The notes beneath the pieces are model-generated. The model was given only the letters and a program-made list of their open reading frames with translations, was not told the origin of the DNA and searched no databases. Shown one piece after another: positions 1-5,704 of a stretch of DNA of 6,240 nt. A program made the translations under genes and the position numbers. The first letter of the stretch is position 1, and each line of letters opens with the position of its first letter. The stretch covers positions 1 to 6,240 of the forward strand of contig CANEWV010000108.1 of the NCBI GenBank assembly GCA_947442905.1. The letters are read 5' to 3'. Source of the DNA: Chitinophagaceae bacterium (GTDB lineage: Bacteria; Bacteroidota; Bacteroidia; Chitinophagales; Chitinophagaceae).

Positions 1-260
1 AGTGTTAAACTATCCCAGGTATGTAATGATGCGGATGTGCCGTGTATCAGTACCAGTGGAACAGAATCTGATTCGTTGCCTTCTATTCGGTAATGCACAT
101 TCATACCTAAAACAGGCATAAATTTTGATGCTGTTGAACTGTAAATAGGTAGTAATGTTTCTAATTTTTTATCTTGTTCTGCTAAAACAATAACAGCAAT
201 AAAAACGACAATCAATAAAGCTAAAATTCCAAAGCCAATATATTGTATGAATTTTTTCAT
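1..260 (-). CDS. Membrane-anchored alpha/beta hydrolase, N-terminal part (runs off the left edge)
   Basis: Only the first 86 codons are present; the rest lies beyond the left edge. The protein starts MKKFIQY, and residues about 5-27 form one hydrophobic segment, which acts as a signal anchor or uncleaved signal peptide. Residues 67-83 read VPLVLIHGTSASLHTWD. This is the strand-turn with the HG oxyanion-hole motif (H73-G74) found near the start of alpha/beta-hydrolase (Abhydrolase_1/6) domains, followed by the usual small residues and W/D. The catalytic Ser, Asp and His would lie outside the window, so activity and substrate cannot be judged. The ATG start lies 5 bases after the TAG of the thioredoxin-like gene, so it is almost certainly the third gene of the operon that begins at 2228. 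The family assignment is good; a specific function (esterase, lipase, haloalkane dehalogenase-like) is not supported. Confidence 0.85.
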   Translation of the reverse strand, partial: MKKFIQYIGFGILALLIVVFIAVIVLAEQDKKLETLLPIYSSTASKFMPVLGMNVHYRIEGNESDSVPLVLIHGTSASLHTWDSLT

Positions 261-265
261 AATAC

Positions 266-706
266 CTATTGTTTGTTTGCTTCGATAGTTTTTTGGATAG
301 CTGATATTAAATCAGAACTGTTTAAGGGCTGTTTATAATTCAAAGTTTTTAATACCTTCCCACCAGCATCAGTAATGATGGTAAACGGGGCAACGGCTGC
401 ACTGTTATAGCGTTCACGTATAATTGAATTGTGATAAAACTGTTTTTCGCTATCATCACTCCGCTCTATCCCAAGATCTATTTTTAATAGCACAACCTGT
501 TTGTTTGCGTAATCTATAAACTCGCTGGTTTCAAATGTTGCTTTTTCTAGTTTAATATTTTTAGCGTCTCTACTTTTATGTACAAAATGAATGAGTATGA
601 TTTTGTTTTCTTTAATTGACTTTTCTTTAGCTACATCAAAATTTGACTGCCAAGTAGGGACTGCTTGAAAAAAAGGCAAAAGAAATATCAACAAAAAGTG
701 TAGCAT
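266..706 (-). CDS. Exported thioredoxin-fold protein lacking the CxxC cysteines
   Basis: A 146-residue protein if started at the ATG at 706-704. This start is preferred because it gives a clean signal peptide (MLHFLLIFLLPFFQA, cleavage near residue 15) and sits one base after the stop of the upstream gene. A start at 757 would add 17 residues and overlap that gene. After the signal comes the thioredoxin_7/DUF255-like pattern: W19, then NFDVAKEKS and a KIILIHF strand, where these proteins normally read F-x-G-S-D-W-C-x-x-C-I-K-L-E. Here the same stretch is FVHKSRDAKNIKLE, so the two cysteine positions are D47 and N50. The helix (ATFETSEFIDYANKQ), the VVLLKIDL strand, the probable cis-proline P107 (AAVAPFTIITD) and the GGKVL turn are all kept. 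It cannot be a classical dithiol oxidoreductase; a binding or chaperone-like role is inference. It is the second gene of the operon. Confidence 0.85.
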   Translation of the reverse strand: MLHFLLIFLLPFFQAVPTWQSNFDVAKEKSIKENKIILIHFVHKSRDAKNIKLEKATFETSEFIDYANKQVVLLKIDLGIERSDDSEKQFYHNSIIRERYNSAAVAPFTIITDAGGKVLKTLNYKQPLNSSDLISAIQKTIEANKQ

Positions 707-707
707 G

Positions 708-2228
708 TTAGTTTGTTTTATTGTTGCGCAACACCAACAACTGTGGGAAATGTTCAATTCCTTTCATAAGGAGTTGTGTCATTTCACTAAAGGTATAAAT
801 AAATGAACCAAGTACGATATCAGTATCACCGTCCTTATCAATATCGGCTACTTCCATGGTAAGCCACTTTCCGTTAGCAGCTTCTGGTGTAGTTGAAGCG
901 GCGAACTGCATATTTCCGGTATTTTCAAAATAAATGAATCCTTGTTCGGGTTTAGCAAGGTCGTCATAAAAAGAAATCGCAGCAATGTCTATATCCCCAT
1001 CGCCATCAAAGTCTCTGGCAACAGCTTTACTAGCACCATACATTGGGAAGAAAAAGCTTTCTTTAAAATGATTGAGTTTGTCATTGAGTAAAATGCGAAC
1101 ACCATGAAATCTTTTTTTAACCCTAGATAAATCCCAGTTGTCGCCATTACTCATAACAATGTCTAAAAAGCCATCTTTATTGATATCAATCATTTCAAAA
1201 TAACTCACACCATATCCTGGCGGGAATTTTACCAGCGGCGTTTCTTTAAAACTACCATCTCCCTTATTTTCCAAATAATAGATACCTTCATAAGACTGCG
1301 CCATCATAACAACGATGTCTAATTTTCCATCTTTGTTTAAATCAACTATTTCTGCTTTTCTAGCGCCAGGGCGGTATATTAATATATTTTCTTTGCGAAT
1401 ATCGCCACCGTCTAACCAACTTATTTTACCTGTATGATTTCCAAATTGACAAATAATGATATCTTCTTTTCCGTCTTGGTTTACATCTGCTTTTTCAATA
1501 TGTACAGGCCTTGCCAATCCTCCAAAAGATGCTTTCTGTTCTGTGGAATCAAGCGATAACAACAAGCCTTCTTTTTTTTCTGAAGGTGCAATGCTACCAA
1601 TACATAAAGCCCTTGGTTCTTTATTCTTTTCAAATAATAAATCTACAACCGCCGATGGTGTATTCCACGTTTCGGAGAGTTTTAAATTTTTATCTAAAGC
1701 ATACAATTCATTGATTGCATCACTCACATATAGTGTGCCTGTAGCGTCATTGAATTTTATCATACTTGTTTTTGGCGCCTGTTTATTATCGATAAAAACA
1801 GGCTCACTAAAAAATTGTCTTGTAGATGTTTTTACTACAGTAGTAGTTTTTGCAGGAATTACGGTTGCTGGTGCTTTTGTAATATAAAAATCTACAATTT
1901 TTTGCCAGTCAGATTTTGAAATGATGGGTGAATTTGGATAGACCCTTAATTTTTCTACAATAGCTGCTTCATCTGGTTCCATAGAAGCGTATGGGCTATC
2001 ATTAACGCCCCTAATTCCTAAACGCCAACCCATATTAGGTAGTATGCTTTCTTTCCAAGTTTTTTTATCTAATAAATCAGGCGCGGTGTATAAATGACAA
2101 CTTCCACAATATTGTTTAGCAAGGGCTTCTCCGGATTGGCTCGAATTACTGGCTGTGGGCGTAAATGAAAATAGGCTTACGACAAATAAGCACAATAACC
2201 CTAGTATAGAAACAAATTTAATCTTCAT
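708..2228 (-). CDS. Exported monoheme cytochrome c fused to an FG-GAP/VCBS repeat propeller
   Basis: A 506-residue exported protein. Residues about 1-27 are a signal peptide (MKIKF, then a hydrophobic run to SFTPTAS). Residues 41-45 are CGSCH, a c-type heme attachment site preceded by GEALAKQY as in class I cytochromes c. M66 (LPNMGWRLGI) is the likely distal ligand, giving a compact domain to about residue 118. A low-complexity T/V linker (120-135) leads to a C-terminal repeat region. It holds at least five acidic, EF-hand-like FG-GAP/VCBS loops: ADVNQDGKEDI (247-257), VDLNKDGKLDI (295-305), IDINKDGFLDI (347-357), RDFDGDGDIDI (405-415) and ADIDKDGDTDI (461-471). Such loops bind calcium in beta-propellers; residues 155-240 probably form degenerate blades. 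Heme is added in the periplasm, so this is a periplasmic or surface protein. It is the first gene of the operon. The architecture is clear; the electron partner and bound ligand are unknown. Confidence 0.93.
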   Translation of the reverse strand: MKIKFVSILGLLCLFVVSLFSFTPTASNSSQSGEALAKQYCGSCHLYTAPDLLDKKTWKESILPNMGWRLGIRGVNDSPYASMEPDEAAIVEKLRVYPNSPIISKSDWQKIVDFYITKAPATVIPAKTTTVVKTSTRQFFSEPVFIDNKQAPKTSMIKFNDATGTLYVSDAINELYALDKNLKLSETWNTPSAVVDLLFEKNKEPRALCIGSIAPSEKKEGLLLSLDSTEQKASFGGLARPVHIEKADVNQDGKEDIIICQFGNHTGKISWLDGGDIRKENILIYRPGARKAEIVDLNKDGKLDIVVMMAQSYEGIYYLENKGDGSFKETPLVKFPPGYGVSYFEMIDINKDGFLDIVMSNGDNWDLSRVKKRFHGVRILLNDKLNHFKESFFFPMYGASKAVARDFDGDGDIDIAAISFYDDLAKPEQGFIYFENTGNMQFAASTTPEAANGKWLTMEVADIDKDGDTDIVLGSFIYTFSEMTQLLMKGIEHFPQLLVLRNNKTN

Positions 2229-2248
2229 TTTTCTTAATTTTACAATCC

Positions 2249-2269
2249 TTTGTAATTGTTAATTACAAA
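2249..2269. promoter_or_regulatory. Perfect palindrome in the divergent promoter region, candidate operator
   Basis: TTTGTAATT (2249-2257), a 3-base GTT spacer, then AATTACAAA (2261-2269): 9-bp arms with no mismatch, 21 bp in total. It lies between the cytochrome c operon and the SdpI-family gene. Its right arm contains the TTTG of the minus-strand -7 box and it covers the predicted transcription start. The size and symmetry fit a dimeric repressor site. No T-tract follows in a position that would make it a terminator, and it precedes both genes rather than ending one. No regulator gene is visible in the window, so the binding protein is unknown. Confidence 0.45.
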
Positions 2270-2273
2270 TATA
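2266..2273 (-). promoter_or_regulatory. Predicted Bacteroidota -7 box for the cytochrome c/FG-GAP operon
   Basis: On the minus strand these bases read TATATTTG, an exact fit to the Bacteroidota sigma-ABfr -7 consensus TAnnTTTG. A TTG (plus-strand CAA at 2297-2299) lies 23 bases upstream and could be the -33 element, at the long end of accepted spacing and inside the start of the divergent gene. Transcription would begin near 2260, giving a leader of about 30 bases before the ATG at 2228. That leader is A/T-rich (AAATTAAGAAAA before the start) with no Shine-Dalgarno sequence, as is usual in the phylum. The -7 box is seen; its use as a promoter is inference. Confidence 0.55.
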
Positions 2274-2287
2274 TTAAGCCTACCCGT

Positions 2288-2941
2288 ATGAATAAGCAAT
2301 ATTCTCATTACATTTTAGTAGCTATTTTAGTAGCAGCGCCTTTTCTATACTTATCTACTTTTTATGCTAGTTTGCCAGCTACCATCCCAACCCATTTTAA
2401 TCTCAAAGGTGAAGCCGATGGATTTGGTTCTAAAAGCATGGCTTTTTTTGGACCTGTTTTTATAGGGATAGTTAGTTTGTTTACCTATCTATTAATGATC
2501 AATATTAAAAAAATTGATCCCAAAAGGTATGCAAACAACAATGATGCGTATTTTAAGGTGTTCGGACTTATCACTGTGGCATTTTTGTCAGGCTTAAACA
2601 TGGTAATATTAACCAAAACAAAACAACTCGACCTACCTATCGATAAATTGATACTTCCTCTCCTCGGCCTGTTTTTTTCGGTGATGGGATCTTTTTTTCC
2701 AAAGCTTTCTCAAAATTATTTCGCAGGGTTTAAGTTGCCATGGACTTTGAGTAATGAAGAAAATTGGAATGCAACACATATCTATGCTGGAAAATTTTGG
2801 TTGTATGGCGGTATACTTCAAATGATTCTTGGTTTTGTACTACCAGGAATCTGGACATTTATTAGTTTTTTTGTAATTATGATACCGATGGTGTTTGCCC
2901 CCATTATTTTTTCTTACCGTTTTTTTAAAGCAGGTAAATAA
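2288..2941 (+). CDS. SdpI/DUF1648-family integral membrane protein
   Basis: A 217-residue protein with about six hydrophobic segments (roughly 7-27, 53-72, 89-108, 120-137, 168-187 and 190-210). The N-terminal DUF1648 signature is LPATIPTHFNLKGEADGFGSK (29-49), with the conserved LP, IP.HF, G and D-G. The C-terminal half has the SdpI-family signature NYFAGFKLPWTLSNEENW (143-160) followed by a T-H pair, matching the G-x-R/K-x-PWTLSxExxW pattern. In Bacillus subtilis SdpI gives immunity to the SdpC toxin and sequesters the SdpR repressor. Here there is no SdpC-like toxin or ArsR-like repressor nearby, so the family name should not be read as toxin immunity. It is divergent from the cytochrome c operon across a 59-bp gap and convergent with mtgA. 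The ATG start has no Shine-Dalgarno sequence. Family is confident; function is unknown. Confidence 0.87.
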   Translation: MNKQYSHYILVAILVAAPFLYLSTFYASLPATIPTHFNLKGEADGFGSKSMAFFGPVFIGIVSLFTYLLMINIKKIDPKRYANNNDAYFKVFGLITVAFLSGLNMVILTKTKQLDLPIDKLILPLLGLFFSVMGSFFPKLSQNYFAGFKLPWTLSNEENWNATHIYAGKFWLYGGILQMILGFVLPGIWTFISFFVIMIPMVFAPIIFSYRFFKAGK

Positions 2942-2942
2942 A

Positions 2943-3632
2943 TTATTTTTTATGCAGTAAAGTATAGATGTCTTCATCGGTATCTATATTGCTCATTTGC
3001 TTTAAAATTTGAGGATAGCGCCAGCTTACGCGCTTACTCATTGGACTAGCAGTAAACTTTTTAGGATTTGGAAAACCGGCTACAATCATGGCGGCTTGAG
3101 CAGGTGTCAATGATTTTGCTGATTTATTAAAATAGTGTTGGGCTGCTGCTTCCATTCCAAAACAGCCGGGTCCTGTTTCAATTACATTTAAGTATACTTC
3201 TAAAATTCTTTTTTTACCCCAGATTAATTCAATCAAAAAAGTAAAATAGACTTCAGGAATTTTACGGATGTATTTATCGTATGAACCACCTTGCCATAAA
3301 AAAACATTTTTTGCAACCTGTTGCGTTATGGTGCTAGCGCCACCCCCAAGTGGAATTTTACTTTTTTTCTTTTTAGGGCGTAAACTTTTTTCGATGGCGT
3401 CAAAATCAAAACCGATATGTTCTGCAAATAGTTGATCTTCGCTTGCAATAGCCGCTAGTTTACTTTGGTAGCCTAGTTCTTCCCAACTTACATAATCTCT
3501 TTTTAAACCAAGTCCAAAGGCGTTTGTTAGTTGCGTAATGGTAATGGGAGGATCTACAAATTTTGTGATAAGTACATATAAAAATGAACTTATAAATAAA
3601 TATAATAAAACCCGCCTAATTTTCCGGATCAC
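2943..3632 (-). CDS. mtgA: Monofunctional biosynthetic peptidoglycan glycosyltransferase (GT51)
   Basis: A 229-residue protein that polymerises lipid II into glycan strands at the periplasmic face of the inner membrane. One membrane anchor spans residues about 7-25. The GT51 motifs follow in order. Motif 1 is IASEDQLFAEHIGFD (62-76) with catalytic E65. Motif 2 is GGASTITQQVAKN (97-109). Motif 3 is RKIPEV (123-128) with second catalytic Glu E127. Motif 4 is KRILEVYLNVIETG (141-154), and the last is LTPAQAAMIVAGFPNP (175-190). The length fits MtgA, and no transpeptidase domain follows, ruling out a class A PBP. The start is GTG at 3632-3630: it directly precedes the basic IRKIRR anchor flank, the nearest upstream in-frame stop is at 3653-3651, and no ATG lies between. 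It converges on the SdpI-family gene with one base between stop codons and diverges from apbE across 50 bp. Confidence 0.95.
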   Translation of the reverse strand: MIRKIRRVLLYLFISSFLYVLITKFVDPPITITQLTNAFGLGLKRDYVSWEELGYQSKLAAIASEDQLFAEHIGFDFDAIEKSLRPKKKKSKIPLGGGASTITQQVAKNVFLWQGGSYDKYIRKIPEVYFTFLIELIWGKKRILEVYLNVIETGPGCFGMEAAAQHYFNKSAKSLTPAQAAMIVAGFPNPKKFTASPMSKRVSWRYPQILKQMSNIDTDEDIYTLLHKK

Positions 3633-3682
3633 GATTAAAGTTTTTCTAAATTACAAATCTTTTAAACGCAAACTCCTTTTAT

Positions 3683-4681
3683 TTGAAAAAGCTGCTTTTA
3701 TTTTTGTTGTTCTTTGTGGACGTGTTTATATCTGAAGCACAAGACAATAGGTATACATATAGTACACAAAAAATGGGATCTCCATTTAATTTGGTGCTTT
3801 ATGCGGATACAAAACAAATAGCAGACAGCGCAGCACAAGAAAGTTTCAGACTTGTTGATTCCATCAATTTAATTTGTAGTGATTATGATAGTACCTCCGA
3901 ATTATTTAAATTAAGGTATTCTGTAGTTGGCTTACCCGTTAGCGTGTCTCCCATTTTATTTGAACTGCTTTATGTTGCAAAGGCGGCCAACAAAGATGCT
4001 TATGGCAGTTTTGATATTACGGTGGGGCCTCTTTCTAGGTTATGGCGAAACGCTCGAAAATCTCAGCAATTTCCAACAAATGGGGCAATCAATACGGCGC
4101 GTAACCGTATTGGGTTTAATAAAGTTCAATTAGATAGTGCCGCGCAAACGATTACGTTTTTACAACCCAATATGCAACTCGATATGGGTGCTATCGCTAA
4201 AGGGTATGCTGCAGATAAGGTTTTGATATTATTGCAATCATGTGGAATTACAACTGCCTTAGTAGATGCTGGAGGTGATATGGTTGTTGCTGGTATGCCA
4301 CCTCAAAAAAAAGGATGGACCATTGGAATTAATGTGCCTGGACAGCAAGAACAATTATTAGAGCGTAAACTTGTTTTAACCAATAAGGCAGTTGCTACAT
4401 CGGGTGATGCATTTCAATATATGTTACATGAGGGGAAAAAGTATGGTCATATAATAGATCCTAGAACCGGTTATGGTGTTACTTTTCAGCGTAATGTTAC
4501 AGTAGTAGCACCAGATGCTACCACCGCCGATTGGTTGGCAACTGCTTGTAGCATCCTCACACTAAATCAGGTTAAAATATTGGCAAAAAAGTACAAATCT
4601 GAAGTACTCATCACCACATTACAAAATGGAAGGATTCGTAAAGTAAGTTTTGGAAAATTTGATGGATACTTAGCGCAATAA
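3683..4681 (+). CDS. apbE: FAD:protein FMN transferase, exported
   Basis: A 332-residue ApbE-family protein, full length. It transfers FMN from FAD to a Thr or Ser of target proteins such as NqrB/C, RnfD/G and FMN-binding-domain proteins, Mg-dependently, in the periplasm. The signal peptide is MKKLLLFLLFFVDVFISEA, cleaved near residue 19; no lipobox Cys. Family motifs in order are QKMGSPF (29-35), GSFDITVGPLSRLW (108-121), DMGAIAKGYAADKV (167-180), DAGGDMVVAG (195-204), ATSGDAFQY (238-246), HIIDPRTGYGV (256-266) and VVAPDATTADWLATA (274-288) with the metal-binding Asp region. The start appears to be TTG at 3683-3685. It gives the KK-initiated signal peptide, an in-frame TAA sits at 3647-3649, no ATG lies between, and the next ATG (M31) would remove the signal. 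No Dxx(S/T)GA(T/S) flavinylation target motif is seen in any protein of the window, so its substrate is elsewhere. It leads the right-hand plus-strand run. Confidence 0.94.
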   Translation: MKKLLLFLLFFVDVFISEAQDNRYTYSTQKMGSPFNLVLYADTKQIADSAAQESFRLVDSINLICSDYDSTSELFKLRYSVVGLPVSVSPILFELLYVAKAANKDAYGSFDITVGPLSRLWRNARKSQQFPTNGAINTARNRIGFNKVQLDSAAQTITFLQPNMQLDMGAIAKGYAADKVLILLQSCGITTALVDAGGDMVVAGMPPQKKGWTIGINVPGQQEQLLERKLVLTNKAVATSGDAFQYMLHEGKKYGHIIDPRTGYGVTFQRNVTVVAPDATTADWLATACSILTLNQVKILAKKYKSEVLITTLQNGRIRKVSFGKFDGYLAQ

Positions 4682-4733
4682 TTATTGCACCTATTCTAAA
4701 AAATTCATAACTTACTAATTCTAAAAATGAATC

Positions 4734-5690
4734 GTGGTTAAGCATTTTATTATAATTCTATATTGTTCCATTTCTATTGCTGCACATGCGCAACAAGGTA
4801 GTGTCATTTTTGAAAAGTATGAACAAAAACTACCCGTAGGTAATTTGCGTTTTGCAATGGTGCCTATTCCTGCAGGACAATTTAAAATGGGTTCAATAAT
4901 ACTCTCTTCAAAAATCAACATCGACGAAACGCCTCAAAAAGAAATTGCATTAGATGCATTTTGGATGAGTGCCACCGAAGTAACCCGTGATGTTTTTGAT
5001 GTTTTTTTAAAAGACGAAAACACCTCTCAAAATTCTGATATTGATGCTATTACTAGACCAAGTCCTCAATATGTAGATTTAACCTGGGGTATGGGCAAGG
5101 AGGACGGATATCCCGCCAATAGTATGTCGCAATATGCGGCATTTATGTTTTGTAAATGGCTATATAAACAAACAGGTATTTTTTATAGACTACCAACAGA
5201 GGCCGAATGGGAATATGCTAGCAGGGCAGGAACAACTACGCCCTATTATTATGGAACGGATCCTAACACGCTTTCTAAATATGCATGGTTTCAAAAAAAT
5301 AGTACCAACAAATACCAAAAAGTGGCACAAAAATTACCCAATGCTTGGGGATTATATGACATCCTAGGTAATTTAATGGAGTGGACCACCGATCATTATT
5401 TGCCCAATAGATACGCTAGCATTGAACCCAAAAATCCAATGGTTGCACCTACACAAGGGGTGTATCCAAAGGTGTTACGTGGTGGATCTTTTTTGTCTGA
5501 TGCAAGTATTTCTAGAAATGGGAAAAGAATAAAATCGGATCCAATTTGGAATAGACGTGATCCGCAAATTCCAAAAAGTAAGTGGTGGCTTACAGAAGCT
5601 AAAGATGTTGGTATCAGACTCGTAAGGCCATTACAACAGCCAACACCTGAACAAGTAGAACAATTTTTTTCAACTTATCTAATAAAATAA
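4734..5690 (+). CDS. Exported SUMF1/FGE-like domain protein lacking the catalytic cysteine pair
   Basis: A 318-residue exported protein. Residues 1-19 form a signal peptide (MVKHFIIILYCSISIAAHA, cut before QQ). The rest is one SUMF1 (FGE-sulfatase, C-type-lectin-like) domain: MVPIPAGQFKMGS (42-54), DAFWMSATEVTRDVF (74-88), YPANSMSQYAAFMFCKWL (126-143), YRLPTEAEWEYASRAG (151-166), NAWGLYDILGNLMEW (203-217), VLRGGSF (247-253) and VGIRLVRP (292-299). In true formylglycine-generating enzymes the stretch after GGSF holds two copper-binding cysteines five residues apart. Here those positions are S255 and S260, so sulfatase activation is unlikely. The start is GTG at 4734: an in-frame TGA at 4728-4730 lies just upstream and the GTG gives the signal peptide. 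It follows apbE by 52 bp and precedes the oxidoreductase by 14 bp, suggesting a functional pair with the latter. Role unknown; a structural or ligand-binding part is inference. Confidence 0.88.
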   Translation: MVKHFIIILYCSISIAAHAQQGSVIFEKYEQKLPVGNLRFAMVPIPAGQFKMGSIILSSKINIDETPQKEIALDAFWMSATEVTRDVFDVFLKDENTSQNSDIDAITRPSPQYVDLTWGMGKEDGYPANSMSQYAAFMFCKWLYKQTGIFYRLPTEAEWEYASRAGTTTPYYYGTDPNTLSKYAWFQKNSTNKYQKVAQKLPNAWGLYDILGNLMEWTTDHYLPNRYASIEPKNPMVAPTQGVYPKVLRGGSFLSDASISRNGKRIKSDPIWNRRDPQIPKSKWWLTEAKDVGIRLVRPLQQPTPEQVEQFFSTYLIK

Positions 5691-5704
5691 AAAACAACAG
5701 CCAT

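Noticed and set aside
707..757. A longer start for the thioredoxin-like gene, adding 17 residues including CWCC
   Set aside because: It would overlap the upstream gene by 50 bases and place polar, Cys-rich residues before the signal peptide. The ATG at 706 gives a normal signal peptide one base after the upstream stop, so the CWCC is a chance reading of the other frame.
1456..1887. A 143-codon plus-strand open frame
   Set aside because: It lies antisense inside the FG-GAP propeller gene, has no family pattern and is explained by the codon use of the real gene on the minus strand.
2288..2941. Reading the SdpI-family gene as a toxin-immunity system
   Set aside because: No SdpC-like toxin or SdpR-like repressor is encoded nearby, and this family is widespread without such partners.
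4693..4727. Direct repeat ATTCTAAAAA at 4693-4702 and 4718-4727 upstream of the SUMF1 gene
   Set aside because: Two copies of a 10-base A/T-rich string in a short A/T-rich gap are expected by chance. No promoter box or symmetry accompanies them.
4682..4733. Terminator or separate promoter between apbE and the SUMF1 gene
   Set aside because: No GC-rich stem with a T-tract and no TAnnTTTG box is visible, so neither a stop nor a new start of transcription can be supported. Read-through is possible but unproven.
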